A stretch of DNA of 64,000 bases from Janthinobacterium silvisoli (GTDB lineage: Bacteria > Pseudomonadota > Gammaproteobacteria > Burkholderiales > Burkholderiaceae_D), in assembly GCF_014200725.1 (NCBI RefSeq), contig NZ_JACHCL010000007.1:124001-188000 (forward strand), written 5' to 3'. Position numbers and translations under genes: made by a program. Below, one piece after another: positions 37,989 to 47,897 of the stretch. Under the pieces are notes generated by a model. That model had not been told where the DNA came from and searched no databases. It saw only the letters and a program-made list of their open reading frames with translations. Numbering within the stretch: the stretch's first letter is position 1; each line of letters starts with the position of its first letter.

Positions 37989-39194
37989 ATGAATCAGATG
38001 CAACCCACGGCTTTATCGCCAAACCCGGATACGGGCGAGCGCGAATTCAGCGTTCTCGATGTCCTGATCGTTTTGGCAAAATATAAAAAGGTAATCATAT
38101 GGTTGCCAGTGATTGCGGCGATTGTCTCTGCGGCAATCAGCTTTGTCTTACCGAATGTATATAAGGCGGGTGCCAAGTTGTTGCCGCCTCAGCAGTCCCA
38201 GTCCGGCGCTTCGGCCTTGTTGTCGCAGCTCGGCGGCGCAGCAGGTGCCTTGGCTGGGTCGGCGGGACTGAAAAATCCCAACGACCTGTATATCGGGATG
38301 CTCAAGAGCCGTACCGTTGCCGACAAGCTGATTGCAAAGTTTGATTTGCAAAAGGTCTACGATGTCGAGACGATGGAAAAAACGCGCAGTATACTTGAGG
38401 CTAACACGACCATCGCTGCCGGCAAAGATGGCCTGATTTCTATCGAAGTCGAAGACGAGAACAAGAAGCTGGTTGCCCAACTGGCCAATGCCTATGTCAG
38501 TGAACTGGTGTCATTGACCAAGGTGCTGGCTGTTACTGAAGCGTCACAGCGCCGGGTGTTCTTCGAGCGTCAGCTCGAGCAGTCGAAGGATAATCTGGCA
38601 AAGGCTGAAATGGCGCTGAAAAGCGCGCTCGATACGCATGGCGTGATCAGCGTTGATGCCGACAGCCGCGCCATTGTCGAAACAGTCGGTCGCTTGCGTG
38701 CCCAAATTTCTGCCAAGGATATTCAGATAAGTGCGATGCAGGCATTCGTCACGACCAACAACCCGGAGTACAAACGGGCCCAGGAAGAGCTGATCAGTCT
38801 GCGCGCCGAGTTGTCAAAGCTTGAGAATGGCCGTCCTGCCTTGGCAGGTGATGCAGCGCTCAATCCTGGCAAGCAAGTGGGGCTTGAAAATATCAAGATA
38901 TTACGCGATGTTAAGTATTATCAAATGTTGTACGAACTGTTGGCGAAACAGTATGAAGCAGCGCGCCTCGATGAGGCGAAAGATTCTGCCCTGATCCAAG
39001 TGCTTGATCCTGCTATTGATCCAGAACGTAAATTCAAGCCAAAACGTTCTGTATTGATCTTGGTCTCGACCATACTCGCATTGATTGCTGCAGTTGCCTG
39101 GGCATTTATGGCAGAGACGCGGAAAAAAATTCTTGCGGATACTGACGGAAAAGCACAGTGGGAACAACTTAAAACGCTGGTTCGAGCAAAGTAA
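37989..39194 (+). CDS. Wzz-type chain-length / polysaccharide co-polymerase protein
   Basis: The protein has 401 residues with two membrane helices, near 35-55 and 354-374, enclosing a large periplasmic coiled-coil-rich domain. The Pro-containing region before helix two (DPAIDPERKFKPKRSVLILV) is the usual Wzz signature. There is no C-terminal Walker-type tyrosine kinase domain, so it is a Wzz/PCP protein rather than Wzc. It should control chain length of the polymer made by the Wzy protein encoded further on. It lies 58 bp after the OPX gene, probably cotranscribed. Confidence 0.9.
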   Translation: MNQMQPTALSPNPDTGEREFSVLDVLIVLAKYKKVIIWLPVIAAIVSAAISFVLPNVYKAGAKLLPPQQSQSGASALLSQLGGAAGALAGSAGLKNPNDLYIGMLKSRTVADKLIAKFDLQKVYDVETMEKTRSILEANTTIAAGKDGLISIEVEDENKKLVAQLANAYVSELVSLTKVLAVTEASQRRVFFERQLEQSKDNLAKAEMALKSALDTHGVISVDADSRAIVETVGRLRAQISAKDIQISAMQAFVTTNNPEYKRAQEELISLRAELSKLENGRPALAGDAALNPGKQVGLENIKILRDVKYYQMLYELLAKQYEAARLDEAKDSALIQVLDPAIDPERKFKPKRSVLILVSTILALIAAVAWAFMAETRKKILADTDGKAQWEQLKTLVRAK

Positions 39195-39377
39195 GCCAAG
39201 AGCGAGTCGTCAAATTTCGCCTGGCGCGTTAGGTGGGTATGCCAGGCGAGGAAAACTACCCTTGAAACGGATTGAAATCTCATTCGATCGCCAGTGGGTA
39301 AAAGAATGGCATCGTGCAACGGTAGAAGAACTTTGGCAGAGCCAGACCGTATTAATTTTAAACTGACTATATAAAAA

Positions 39378-40418
39378 ATGACCAAAAGAATCGCTCTCAT
39401 CACAGGTATTACCGGCCAGGATGGCGCCTATTTAACCCAGCATTTGCTGGCGCTTGACTACACCGTGTACGGTACCTTCCGCCGTACCAGTTCGACCAAT
39501 TTCTGGCGCCTGGCGGAACTGGGCGTGGAAAATCATCCGGATCTGCACCTGGTGGAATTCGATCTGACTGACCAGAGCGGCGTGTTGCGCCTGGTTGATC
39601 GCGTCCAGCCAGATGAGATTTACAATCTGGCTGCTCAAAGCTTCGTCGGCGTCTCGTTCGACCAGCCTGCTACCACGGCAAATATCACTGGCCTGGGCGC
39701 GCTGTACCTGCTCGAGGCTATCCGCTTCGTCAATCCAAAAATCAAGTTCTACCAGGCTTCGACGTCTGAAATGTTTGGCAAGGTGCAAGAGATTCCACAG
39801 TTGGAAACCACGCCTTTTTATCCACGCAGCCCGTATGGCGTCGCCAAGCTGTATGCACACTGGATGACGATCAACTACCGCGAATCGTATGGCATCTTCG
39901 GCGCCAGCGGCATTTTGTTCAATCACGAGTCGCCGCTGCGCGGACGCGAATTCGTCACCCGCAAGATCACCGACAGCATTGCCAAGATCGTCCTCGGCCA
40001 GCTCGATTGCCTCGAACTGGGCAATATCGACGCCAAGCGCGATTGGGGCTTTGCCAAGGAGTATGTCGAAGGCATGCACCGGATGCTGCAGGTCGATGAA
40101 CCGGATACCTTTGTTCTGGCTACCAACCGTACCGAAACCGTGCGCGATTTCGTCACGATGACGTGCAAGGCTGCCGGCATCACTTTGGCATGGCAAGGCG
40201 CAGCGGAAAACGAGTTTGCTGTCGATACCGCTACTGGCAAGACGATTGTGCGCATCAACCCGAAATTTTACCGTCCGGCTGAAGTGGAACTGCTGATTGG
40301 TGATCCGGCCAAAGCGGAACGCGTACTGGGCTGGAAGCCTGAAACGACGCTCGAAACGTTGTGCAAGCTGATGTATGACGCCGACTTTGCGCGTAACAAA
40401 CAGGGCTTTTCGTTTTGA
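39378..40418 (+). CDS. gmd: GDP-mannose 4,6-dehydratase
   Basis: The protein has 346 residues of the extended SDR family. The NADP loop is [10 protein letters not shown] near residues 10-19, the GMD-specific [11 protein letters not shown] follows near 35-45, then STSEMFG and the [11 protein letters not shown]yr-x3-Lys catalytic pair. It turns GDP-D-mannose into GDP-4-keto-6-deoxymannose. GDP-mannose can come from the ManC encoded at the far end of this locus. Its stop overlaps the next gene by 4 bp. Confidence 0.96.
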   Translation: MTKRIALITGITGQDGAYLTQHLLALDYTVYGTFRRTSSTNFWRLAELGVENHPDLHLVEFDLTDQSGVLRLVDRVQPDEIYNLAAQSFVGVSFDQPATTANITGLGALYLLEAIRFVNPKIKFYQASTSEMFGKVQEIPQLETTPFYPRSPYGVAKLYAHWMTINYRESYGIFGASGILFNHESPLRGREFVTRKITDSIAKIVLGQLDCLELGNIDAKRDWGFAKEYVEGMHRMLQVDEPDTFVLATNRTETVRDFVTMTCKAAGITLAWQGAAENEFAVDTATGKTIVRINPKFYRPAEVELLIGDPAKAERVLGWKPETTLETLCKLMYDADFARNKQGFSF

Positions 40419-41326
40419 AGATCCTGCTGACAGGCGCGTCCGGTTTTACCGGACGACCGTTTGCCGAGATGGCCCGTGCTGCGGGTCATCAAGTGGTCGT
40501 GCTCGATTGTGACCTGGCCGACAAGACGGCATTGCGCCAGCAAGTGTTGGCAGCGGCGCCTGACAGCGTGGTACACCTGGCAGCGATCAGTTTTGTCGGC
40601 CAGGCCGATGAAAATGCATTCTATGCCGTCAATGTCGTCGGTACCCTGAATCTGCTCGATGCCGTGCTGGCCTTGCCACAAGCTCCGCAACGGATACTGC
40701 TGGCAAGCAGCGCGAACGTGTATGGTAACTGCGATGCGTCGCCGATCACGGAAAGCCAGCCCCCTGCGCCGATGAATCACTATGCCACCAGCAAACTGGC
40801 GATGGAGCATATGGCGCGCACCTATGGTGATCGGCTTTCGCTCCTCTTTACGCGTCCCTTCAATTACACGGGGGTAGGACAGGCAAGCCAGTTCCTGATC
40901 CCTAAGCTGGTAAATCATTTTGCGCGCCGCGCGCCTGGCATTGAGCTGGGTAATTTGCACGTCGAGCGCGAGTTTAATGATGTCGACATGGTGTGCGCAG
41001 CTTATCTGCAGTTGCTCGAGCATGGACAGCCTGGCGAAACCTACAATATTTGTTCTGGCAACGCCTATACCTTGCAGCACGTGATTGCGTTGCTGTCCCA
41101 AATTACGGGGCACCAGATTGACGTGACGGTGAACCCGGCGTTTGTCCGCGTCGGGGAGGTGCATCGCTTGTGTGGCAGCCCGGCCAAGTTGCAGGCCTTG
41201 CCGGCGCTGCAGGGTGGCCCTCTCCTCAGCCGCAGCCTGGAAGACACATTACGTCACATGCTCGCTGCGGCCGAACGTGAACATCAGGCGCTGCTAGCGG
41301 CCGCTCATAATGGCCCTCGCACCTGA
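40415..41326 (+). CDS. rmd: NAD-dependent epimerase/reductase, probable GDP-4-keto-6-deoxymannose reductase
   Basis: The protein has 303 residues of the extended SDR family: TGASGFTG near the N-terminus, ASSANVYGN and [11 protein letters not shown] (Tyr-x3-Lys). It starts with TTG inside the gmd stop (TTGA), so translation is coupled. Next to gmd it is expected to reduce GDP-4-keto-6-deoxymannose to GDP-D-rhamnose; GDP-6-deoxytalose or another 6-deoxyhexose is possible since stereochemistry cannot be read. It supplies one of the sugars of the surface polymer. Confidence 0.85.
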   Translation: MKILLTGASGFTGRPFAEMARAAGHQVVVLDCDLADKTALRQQVLAAAPDSVVHLAAISFVGQADENAFYAVNVVGTLNLLDAVLALPQAPQRILLASSANVYGNCDASPITESQPPAPMNHYATSKLAMEHMARTYGDRLSLLFTRPFNYTGVGQASQFLIPKLVNHFARRAPGIELGNLHVEREFNDVDMVCAAYLQLLEHGQPGETYNICSGNAYTLQHVIALLSQITGHQIDVTVNPAFVRVGEVHRLCGSPAKLQALPALQGGPLLSRSLEDTLRHMLAAAEREHQALLAAAHNGPRT

Positions 41327-41423
41327 TCGCTTTTGTAACGGATTAGCTTCGACGCGATCGGTAGATATCGAATTTTCACGAATAATGATGTGCCGTTAAG
41401 GGCAAGGGATAATGGAAGTGAAT

Positions 41424-41891
41424 ATGAATGAGTTTTTTGTCCATCCGCTTGCTGATGTGCATACCGCCTACATCGGTGCTGGCAGCCGAATTTGGCAGTT
41501 CGTTGTTGTTCTGGCAAAGGCCCGGATTGGTCGCGACTGCAATATCTGTTCGCACTGTCTGATTGAGAGCGATGTCGTGATTGGCGATCGGGTAACGGTA
41601 AAAAGCGGGGTGCAAATCTGGAATGGCCTGCGTATTGCCAATGATGTCTTTATCGGTCCGAATGTATCGTTTAGTAATGACAAGTTTCCGAAAAGCGGTA
41701 ACCGGGATTTTGAATGTCTCGAAACCGTTGTGGATGAAGGCGCTTCAATTGGCGCTGGTGCGACGATTTTGCCTGGTATTCATATCGGCGCCAACGCAAC
41801 CGTTGGTGCGGGCGCCGTGGTCACTAAAAATGTTCCGGCTGGAGCCACCGTGGTTGGCAATCCCGCGCGTATTCACCAACTGAATTCATAA
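41424..41891 (+). CDS. Hexapeptide-repeat N-acetyltransferase of the FdtC/QdtC type
   Basis: The protein has 155 residues built of left-handed beta-helix hexapeptide repeats ([34 protein letters not shown]). It begins [20 protein letters not shown], which resembles the dTDP-3-amino-3,6-dideoxyhexose 3-N-acetyltransferases. ATG 41424 has GGAAG 6 bp upstream; a second ATG at 41412 is possible. The next two genes encode the matching 3,4-ketoisomerase and aminotransferase, which supports acetylation of a dTDP-3-amino sugar with acetyl-CoA. The neighbouring gene begins 1 bp after its stop. Confidence 0.85.
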   Translation: MNEFFVHPLADVHTAYIGAGSRIWQFVVVLAKARIGRDCNICSHCLIESDVVIGDRVTVKSGVQIWNGLRIANDVFIGPNVSFSNDKFPKSGNRDFECLETVVDEGASIGAGATILPGIHIGANATVGAGAVVTKNVPAGATVVGNPARIHQLNS

Positions 41892-41892
41892 T

Positions 41893-42330
41893 ATGACAAT
41901 TATCACAAACAAAGAATTTAACGTCGACGCCTGTTCGATCGTATCATTGCCGAAGATATCCGATCCGCGCGGTAATCTGACTTTTATCGAGGGTGGCGAT
42001 CATATCCCGTTCGATATCGAGCGCGTATATTATTTGTACGATGTTCCTGGCGGCGCCGAGCGTGGGGGGCATGCGCACAAGGGCTTGCACCAGTTGATCA
42101 TCGCGATGTCGGGCAGCTTCGATGTGGTGCTCGACGACGGTTTCAGCAAAAAGCGCGTACATCTGAGCCGTTCCTATAACGGGCTGTATGTATGTCCCAT
42201 GATCTGGCGAGAGCTGGACAATTTTTCATCCGGTTCGGTGTGCATGGTATTGGCATCCAATCGTTACGATGAAGAAGATTATTTCCGCGATTACGGCGAC
42301 TTTCTGAAAGCTGCAGGGGTACCAAAATGA
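41893..42330 (+). CDS. fdtA: dTDP-4-keto-6-deoxyglucose 3,4-ketoisomerase (FdtA/QdtA type)
   Basis: The 145-residue protein is a single small cupin of the WxcM-like/FdtA family. The catalytic His-rich strand is [14 protein letters not shown] (H60, H62, H66), and [12 protein letters not shown] opens the fold. It moves the keto group of dTDP-4-keto-6-deoxyglucose from C4 to C3. Whether the galacto (FdtA) or gluco (QdtA) product is formed cannot be decided by eye, so the symbol is provisional. The substrate comes from rfbA/rfbB in the same locus. It overlaps the aminotransferase gene by 4 bp. Confidence 0.87.
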   Translation: MTIITNKEFNVDACSIVSLPKISDPRGNLTFIEGGDHIPFDIERVYYLYDVPGGAERGGHAHKGLHQLIIAMSGSFDVVLDDGFSKKRVHLSRSYNGLYVCPMIWRELDNFSSGSVCMVLASNRYDEEDYFRDYGDFLKAAGVPK

Positions 42331-43418
42331 ATGTTCCATTTCTTGATCTGAAAGCGGCTTACCTCGAGTGCCAATCCGAAATCGATGCTGCGGTACAGCG
42401 CGTACTGCACAGCGGATATTACATAGGCGGTCCCGAGGTCGAATCGTTCGAATCCGAATTCGCACAATTTTGTGGTGCCAAAGAGTGCGTCGGACTGGCC
42501 AACGGCCTCGATGCCCTGCATTTGGCATTGCGCGCGATGGATGTGGGCCCTGGTGACGAAGTGATCGTGCCAAGCAACACTTATATCGCCACCTGGCTGG
42601 CCGTTAGCCAGTGCGGCGCGACAGTGGTTCCCGTCGAGCCAGATGCGCGTACGTTCAATATCGATCCTGCCCTGATCGAGGCGGCAATCACGCCACGTAC
42701 CAAGGTCATCTTGCCAGTCCATCTGTATGGTCAGCCAGCTGACCTCGATCCGATCCTGGCGATCGCCCGCAAGCATGGGCTGCTCGTATTGGAAGATGGC
42801 GCGCAGGCGCACGGTTCACGCTACAAGGGCAAGCGGATCGGCGCGCATGGCGATGTCGTGGCATGGAGTTTTTACCCAGGCAAGAACCTGGGAGCGATTG
42901 GCGACGGCGGCGCTATCACGACCGATGATCCGGTGCTGGCTGACCGCATCCGTGTGCTGCGCAATTACGGTTCGCGTGTGAAATATGTTAATGAATACCA
43001 GGGTTATAACAGCCGCCTCGACCCCTTGCAGGCTGCCATCCTTCGCGTCAAGCTGCTTCACCTGGATGAGTGGAATGCGCGTCGCAGTGCGATTGCTGCC
43101 CACTATCTGGAGCAGCTGCGAGACAGTGGCTTGGGCTTGCCATTCGTCCCGGAGTGGGCGACCCCCGCCTGGCATCTGTTTGTTGTGACGACGCCTGCCC
43201 GCGAAGTGCTCCAGCAACAACTGGCTGCAGCCGGCGTAACCACGCTGATCCACTACCCGATCCCGCCGCATCTGCAGCAATGCTATGCTGAACTAGGCTG
43301 GCAAGCTGGCGCATTCCCGCTTGCCGAGCAGATGGCCGAACAGGTGCTGAGCTTGCCGATAGGTCCTCAGCTAGAAACTGAAGAGCTTGCTACGGTCGTG
43401 CGTGCGTTGAATCGATGA
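42327..43418 (+). CDS. fdtB: DegT/DnrJ/EryC1 sugar aminotransferase (FdtB/QdtB type)
   Basis: The protein has 363 residues of the PLP-dependent sugar aminotransferase family. The cofactor Lys is K186 in [15 protein letters not shown]. Other family marks are [16 protein letters not shown] at the N-terminus, [15 protein letters not shown], and [16 protein letters not shown]. Following the ketoisomerase it should convert the 3-keto sugar to dTDP-3-amino-3,6-dideoxy-galactose or -glucose using glutamate. It shares 4 bp with both its neighbours, so fdtC-fdtA-fdtB-wzx are translated as a unit. Confidence 0.9.
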   Translation: MNVPFLDLKAAYLECQSEIDAAVQRVLHSGYYIGGPEVESFESEFAQFCGAKECVGLANGLDALHLALRAMDVGPGDEVIVPSNTYIATWLAVSQCGATVVPVEPDARTFNIDPALIEAAITPRTKVILPVHLYGQPADLDPILAIARKHGLLVLEDGAQAHGSRYKGKRIGAHGDVVAWSFYPGKNLGAIGDGGAITTDDPVLADRIRVLRNYGSRVKYVNEYQGYNSRLDPLQAAILRVKLLHLDEWNARRSAIAAHYLEQLRDSGLGLPFVPEWATPAWHLFVVTTPAREVLQQQLAAAGVTTLIHYPIPPHLQQCYAELGWQAGAFPLAEQMAEQVLSLPIGPQLETEELATVVRALNR

Positions 43419-44680
43419 GTCTGGTTAGATCAAGTCTGTTGAACGGTATTGCCGTTGCAGTGAAGGTCGGTGCAGCAATGATCCTGAACAAGGTGCTCGC
43501 CGTGTACGTTGGTCCGTCCGGGTATGCCTTGATCGGCCAGTTTCAGAATGCACTCGCGGTTGCGCTCAGCTTGGGTGGTGGGGTGATGGGGCCGGGCGTG
43601 ACCAAAGGAACCGCTCAGCATTTTGATAACCGTGCACAACAGCATACCGTGTGGCAAACCGCGATCAAGCTAACGCTGTCTGCTACTTTGCTGGCTAGTA
43701 TTACTTTCATTGTGGCCAACCAGTGGTTGTCGTTCAAGCTGCTAGAACGGAGCGACATGGGGACGGTGTTCATCGGACTCGGTTTGGCGTTGCCGGCGAT
43801 CGCTATGAATAATTTGTTATTGGCGATTATCAACGGTAAGAAGGACGTAGCAACTTACGTTAGTGCGAATATCATCGGCAGCCTGCTAAGTTTGCTAGTA
43901 GTTGGTGTGCTCACTTCGGTATGGGGTTTGTATGGCGCTCTATTGGCCATTGCAATCAGTCCTGCCGCTTTGCTGCTGGCAACGGGGGCACTGGTGTCGC
44001 GCCGTGAATGGTTCAAGGTGACGTTTTTGTGGGGTAAAGTCGACCGCACAACGGTGCGCGAACTATCCGGTTTTGGATTGATGGGTTTGACTTCGGCCAT
44101 CATGTCACCACTCGCTTATATGTTTATTCGTAACTATTTATCGGCGACATTGGGATTGAATGCTGCCGGTTACTGGCAAGCTTCGTGGAAGATCAGTGAA
44201 ATTTATCTGATGCTAGTGACGTTAACTCTGTCAATGTATTATTTGCCACGTTTGGCCGAGATCAAGGTGCGTGCTGAGCTAGGTAAAGAAATTGTCAAGG
44301 TTTACAGCTTGGTACTGCCGCTGGTCGTAATTGGCGCGATTACAATGTATTTATTGCGAGACTTCGTTATAGCGCATCTGTTTTCGCGTGATTTCGCGCC
44401 TATGCGCGACTTGTTTCTGTGGCAGCTGATAGGTGACGTAATGAAGATTGGCTCCTGGATATTGAGTTACATCATGTTGGGAAGAGCCATGGTGCGCACC
44501 TTTATCCTGACTGAGGTGCTCTTTTCCTTGTCTTTTTATGGGTTGACAGTGGTATTCGTCTCCATTTATGGCTTACAGGGTGTAGCGATGGCTTATGCCG
44601 GTAATTACCTGGTGTACTGGATAATGATGGCGTTGCTAGTTAAGAATGAAATGAAAAAAATGGAAACAACGCATGTCTAG
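43415..44680 (+). CDS. wzx: WzxE-like O-unit flippase
   Basis: The protein has 421 residues and about 12 hydrophobic helices. The N-terminus [20 protein letters not shown] and [18 protein letters not shown] resemble WzxE, the enterobacterial common antigen flippase that moves units containing an amino-deoxy-galactose. It should flip undecaprenyl-linked repeat units across the inner membrane to Wzy. It overlaps the aminotransferase gene by 4 bp and the next glycosyltransferase gene by 8 bp. From here on the DNA is visibly richer in A+T than the flanks. Confidence 0.9.
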   Translation: MSLVRSSLLNGIAVAVKVGAAMILNKVLAVYVGPSGYALIGQFQNALAVALSLGGGVMGPGVTKGTAQHFDNRAQQHTVWQTAIKLTLSATLLASITFIVANQWLSFKLLERSDMGTVFIGLGLALPAIAMNNLLLAIINGKKDVATYVSANIIGSLLSLLVVGVLTSVWGLYGALLAIAISPAALLLATGALVSRREWFKVTFLWGKVDRTTVRELSGFGLMGLTSAIMSPLAYMFIRNYLSATLGLNAAGYWQASWKISEIYLMLVTLTLSMYYLPRLAEIKVRAELGKEIVKVYSLVLPLVVIGAITMYLLRDFVIAHLFSRDFAPMRDLFLWQLIGDVMKIGSWILSYIMLGRAMVRTFILTEVLFSLSFYGLTVVFVSIYGLQGVAMAYAGNYLVYWIMMALLVKNEMKKMETTHV

Positions 44681-45626
44681 CTTGAATTCGAATAGTGGCC
44701 GCCAACTGGCATCGGTGCTGATTCCTTTATATAACCATGCCTCTTATATCATTGACTGCCTCGATAGTGTTCTGGCGCAAGATCCAGCAAACATCGAGCT
44801 ACTTTTGATCGATGATGGTTCGTCGGACGATGGCTTTTCCATCGCTCAACGTTGGAAGGGGGAGCACGGAAATCGTTTCGCCCGCATCGAATTCGAGCGC
44901 CAGGTGAACGTAGGTATTACGCAAACCTTCGACCGCCTGATGCGTAAGAGTACTGGTAGCGTGATCCTGATTGTTGCTAGTGATGATGTGCTGCTGCCTG
45001 GTTCAGTGACGAAGCGTTTGAGTTTGCTGAATCAACCTGGAGTGATGGCCGTGTTCGGCGACGCAATCCCGATTGACGCGCAAGGAAATGCGACCGGTAC
45101 CAGCGCGATTGCCGAATTGGGGCAGTCAAGTTCGCGCGCCGCGTTGGTGGACTCGCGGACCTTGCCTTGGGAACTGATTTTCCGCTGGAACGTCTATGGC
45201 TCCGTTTTGATGTGTCGCCGAGAGGCTGTACTCAAGTCCGATGGTAGTTCGGTGCTCAACCTAGAAATTTTCAGTGAAGATATGCAGCTATATTATTTGC
45301 TGGGATCGCAGGGTTCACTGCGCTACCTGAATCAACCGGTAGCCAAGTACCGCGTGCATACAACGAATACATCGCATACACAAAGCAACGTCGTGAAATT
45401 AAGAAAAAATATCTATGAATCGCGTAAGCATGCCATGATCGGTATGCCGGTTTGGCGGCGTGCTGTCGTGGCCATGCAAGCCTTTACCTACCATCGCTGG
45501 GGTACCGGCTTGCGTGATCGTCTGTCGCTGCCTATGGTAGCGGTTGCCTACGTGGGTATCTTGGTTGCACGTATTACCTATGATTTTTATCGCACCCGTA
45601 TATTGGGTCAGGCATATGATGTCTGA
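44673..45626 (+). CDS. Family 2 glycosyltransferase
   Basis: The protein has 317 residues. The GT-A nucleotide-binding start is ASVLIPLYNHASYIIDCLDS, the first Asp region LLIDDGSSDDG, and the metal DxD equivalent IVASDDVLLPG near residue 105. A short amphipathic/hydrophobic C-terminus may tie it to the inner membrane. It should add one sugar to the undecaprenyl-linked repeat unit; donor and acceptor are unknown. It overlaps wzx by 8 bp and the next acyltransferase gene by 11 bp. Confidence 0.9.
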   Translation: MSSLNSNSGRQLASVLIPLYNHASYIIDCLDSVLAQDPANIELLLIDDGSSDDGFSIAQRWKGEHGNRFARIEFERQVNVGITQTFDRLMRKSTGSVILIVASDDVLLPGSVTKRLSLLNQPGVMAVFGDAIPIDAQGNATGTSAIAELGQSSSRAALVDSRTLPWELIFRWNVYGSVLMCRREAVLKSDGSSVLNLEIFSEDMQLYYLLGSQGSLRYLNQPVAKYRVHTTNTSHTQSNVVKLRKNIYESRKHAMIGMPVWRRAVVAMQAFTYHRWGTGLRDRLSLPMVAVAYVGILVARITYDFYRTRILGQAYDV

Positions 45627-46302
45627 GCTGGGACAACTCCCTCCAGTAAAACAGGGCAAATTAGCACGTCGTATCAAGCAGTTTACGTCTGAACCGCTAC
45701 CTTGGGCCCTCTACATGCTAGCAGTCTGGGCGTTCGCGAAATTTCGTAGTCGAATGTATGCCAGCTTACTCAAAGCGCCACATTTAAATGTCGGTCCTCG
45801 CTGCTCGATCCGCGGTACCGAGTGCATCACAATGGGAAGAGACATTTCTATTTACGGCGGGCTATGGCTCGAGGCGGTTCAGCACTACCGGCAGCAGTCG
45901 TTCTCCCCCAAGATCATTATTGGCGATAACGTGTCATTTTCGTTGGATGTGCATATTACTTGCATAGAAAGAATCGAAATCGGCAACGGCGTCCTGTTCG
46001 GTAGCCGCGTCCACGTATCCGATCACAACCATGGACGCTATGTCGGCTCTGATCAAAGCCATCCACAGCAGGCTCCGGCCGAGCGTGAGCTTGCAGCGCG
46101 GGGTCCTGTCATTATTGAAGATAATGTCTGGATTGGCGACAATGTGATTATATTGGGCCCTGTACGAATAGGCACTGGTGCAGTTGTGGGAGCCAATTCT
46201 GTGATCAGTACAGATGTTCCTGCAGCGAGCATGGTCGTCGGCGCACCAGCAAAATTAGTAAAGAAATTTGATGATGAGCTGAATGTATGGAAGAAAGTTT
46301 AA
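45616..46302 (+). CDS. WbbJ-type hexapeptide acyltransferase
   Basis: The protein has 228 residues. The C-terminal half is a hexapeptide-repeat left-handed helix (IIIGDNVSFSLDVHITCIER, RIGTGAVVGANSVISTDVPA) with the catalytic-type His of HVSDHNHGRY, as in sugar O-acetyltransferases such as WbbJ. The N-terminal 60 residues have a hydrophobic stretch (LPWALYMLAVWAFAKF). Two adjacent ATGs (45616, 45619) are possible starts; the frame runs on upstream inside the glycosyltransferase. It probably O-acetylates a sugar of the repeat unit. Confidence 0.87.
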   Translation: MMSELGQLPPVKQGKLARRIKQFTSEPLPWALYMLAVWAFAKFRSRMYASLLKAPHLNVGPRCSIRGTECITMGRDISIYGGLWLEAVQHYRQQSFSPKIIIGDNVSFSLDVHITCIERIEIGNGVLFGSRVHVSDHNHGRYVGSDQSHPQQAPAERELAARGPVIIEDNVWIGDNVIILGPVRIGTGAVVGANSVISTDVPAASMVVGAPAKLVKKFDDELNVWKKV

Positions 46303-46304
46303 CC

Positions 46305-46490
46305 ATGTTAATCAGAACGCTATTGTCAATTTTTGCGCCACTCAATAGTGGCACAGTTCATCAGCTGTGTGGCGAGATTGGCATAGTCGTTGATATTACT
46401 CATAGTTATTCGAACGATTTTTATTTATGTATCCGCAATCAGTTGCCGTTGGGCAGAACTCGGCGTTGCGGTCATATCAAAGCCGTCTAG
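46305..46490 (+). CDS. Small hypothetical ORF
   Basis: 61 codons between the acyltransferase and wzy genes, starting 2 bp after the upstream stop. The frame can also start at 46287, overlapping that gene. The peptide (MLIRTLLSIFAPLNSGTVHQ...) has a weakly hydrophobic start and no family I recognise. No good ribosome-binding site is seen. It may be an untranslated spacer or the remnant of a lost gene. Confidence 0.25.
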   Translation: MLIRTLLSIFAPLNSGTVHQLCGEIGIVVDITHSYSNDFYLCIRNQLPLGRTRRCGHIKAV

Positions 46491-46514
46491 GCAAACAAAC
46501 GATTATCCATTGAC

Positions 46515-47789
46515 ATGACAACCCTCGAATTTTCCCTGCTGGCTCTCCAGCACATGGAAGTCTATTTAGTGCTATGGCTGGCACTGTTTGTACTGTATCG
46601 GCTTTTGTTTTGGAAAATAGTCAAATCAATTTTGGATCCAATTTATTTCGCAGTCATTTTTACAAACTCGATTTGCACAGCTAATGTTCTCTTTCTGGCT
46701 ATCTATAATGAAATAAAATTGTACTACACGCTTACGTATTTGTTTTCTGAAGCGGCGTTACTTCTCGGTATTCTGATTTTTGCGCGCCCCCAACAGGTAT
46801 TGCCGCCGCAAATACCCTCGCCTGACTTCGTGAGACGACTTAAGTTTGGCATATTGTTCACCATGGCTATTGCCATCAGCGCAAATATGATGATTTACAT
46901 TAATAATGGTATTCCATTGTTACTCGACAGCCGTAACGATGCGTCTGCCGGTGGATTTGGTGCCTTATTGCGATTGTCGCAAGTTGCCACTGCCTTGTTC
47001 GTACTTTTCTACTATATCAAGAAGAAAATTACCGGTGCCCCTAACTCGAAAAAGGAACGTTTTCTGTTTCTGATAAGTATTATCTTAGGTGCTCTCAGCG
47101 GCTATAAAGCATTCTTTTTGTTCTATATTTCTGTTTATTTTTTTACCAATGGCTACACGCTGCCGATGTCATTAAAGAAGAAAATATTTTTTGCTACTGG
47201 CGCGTTAATTGTGATGTTGTTCATGTTCTCAGTGGTACTTGAAACAACTGAAATTGGTCTTCTTGTCCCCGCACTGCTGACACGATTGCTTGCCTCCGGC
47301 GATGTGTACTATATGGCATTCGTCAAAGATACGATCGATATGTTACCTCCCCAAGGATTCTTCTATCAGCTGTTTGGATCCCTGTTGGCCTCGTTCCGTG
47401 TAGTCAGTTGGGATGTAGCTCCACTTAATTACGGCTATGCGATCAACGAGGTGGTCAACAAAAATGATTTACTGTTTGGTCCGACCTTTCGTTATAACGT
47501 CTTGTGGCTTTTGTTGACCAAAAGCCCGATACTAACAGTCATGTTGTCATTTGTGGTTGGTGCTATTATCGGTTTGCTCAATCGGGCGCTGTACCGAAGC
47601 AAGAAACTAGGGCTCTCGTTTATTATCATCGCATTTTTTTACTTTAAATCATTTTTGTTCATTCTCGGGCCAGATCATGCCATTAACGACATTGTTTTGT
47701 CTGCCACTCTTTTTATAATTATCGGCGCGATAGTATTTTTGCCTGTTTATAGGAAGCGGAACGTTCCTGTTGTAAGTGCTGTATTATAA
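46515..47789 (+). CDS. wzy: O-antigen/polysaccharide polymerase Wzy
   Basis: The protein has 424 residues, about 11-12 membrane helices, and no similarity I can name beyond the general Wzy layout. A large loop near 260-330 (LLASGDVYYMAFVKDTIDML...NKNDLLFGPTFRYNVLWLL) resembles the periplasmic loop of oligosaccharide-repeat polymerases. Composition is AT-rich, as typical for serotype-specific polymerases. Its place among wzx, glycosyltransferases and wzz makes polymerisation of flipped repeat units the best reading. Confidence 0.82.
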   Translation: MTTLEFSLLALQHMEVYLVLWLALFVLYRLLFWKIVKSILDPIYFAVIFTNSICTANVLFLAIYNEIKLYYTLTYLFSEAALLLGILIFARPQQVLPPQIPSPDFVRRLKFGILFTMAIAISANMMIYINNGIPLLLDSRNDASAGGFGALLRLSQVATALFVLFYYIKKKITGAPNSKKERFLFLISIILGALSGYKAFFLFYISVYFFTNGYTLPMSLKKKIFFATGALIVMLFMFSVVLETTEIGLLVPALLTRLLASGDVYYMAFVKDTIDMLPPQGFFYQLFGSLLASFRVVSWDVAPLNYGYAINEVVNKNDLLFGPTFRYNVLWLLLTKSPILTVMLSFVVGAIIGLLNRALYRSKKLGLSFIIIAFFYFKSFLFILGPDHAINDIVLSATLFIIIGAIVFLPVYRKRNVPVVSAVL

Positions 47790-47897
47790 AAATGGCTGCG
47801 TAATAGCATGAAATTAAGGTCGATATAAAAATAATGTTTCATTATGTTCATTATTTGATGTATACTTTTTGTGATCCGTAATTTTTTGGAATAATGT

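Noticed and set aside
39195..39377. JUMPstart/ops element or extra gene between wzz and gmd
   Set aside because: No GGCGGTAG core. The frame across this gap (39085-39366) mostly overlaps wzz out of frame and has no start signals; only a weak 8-bp hairpin (39218-39248) is present.
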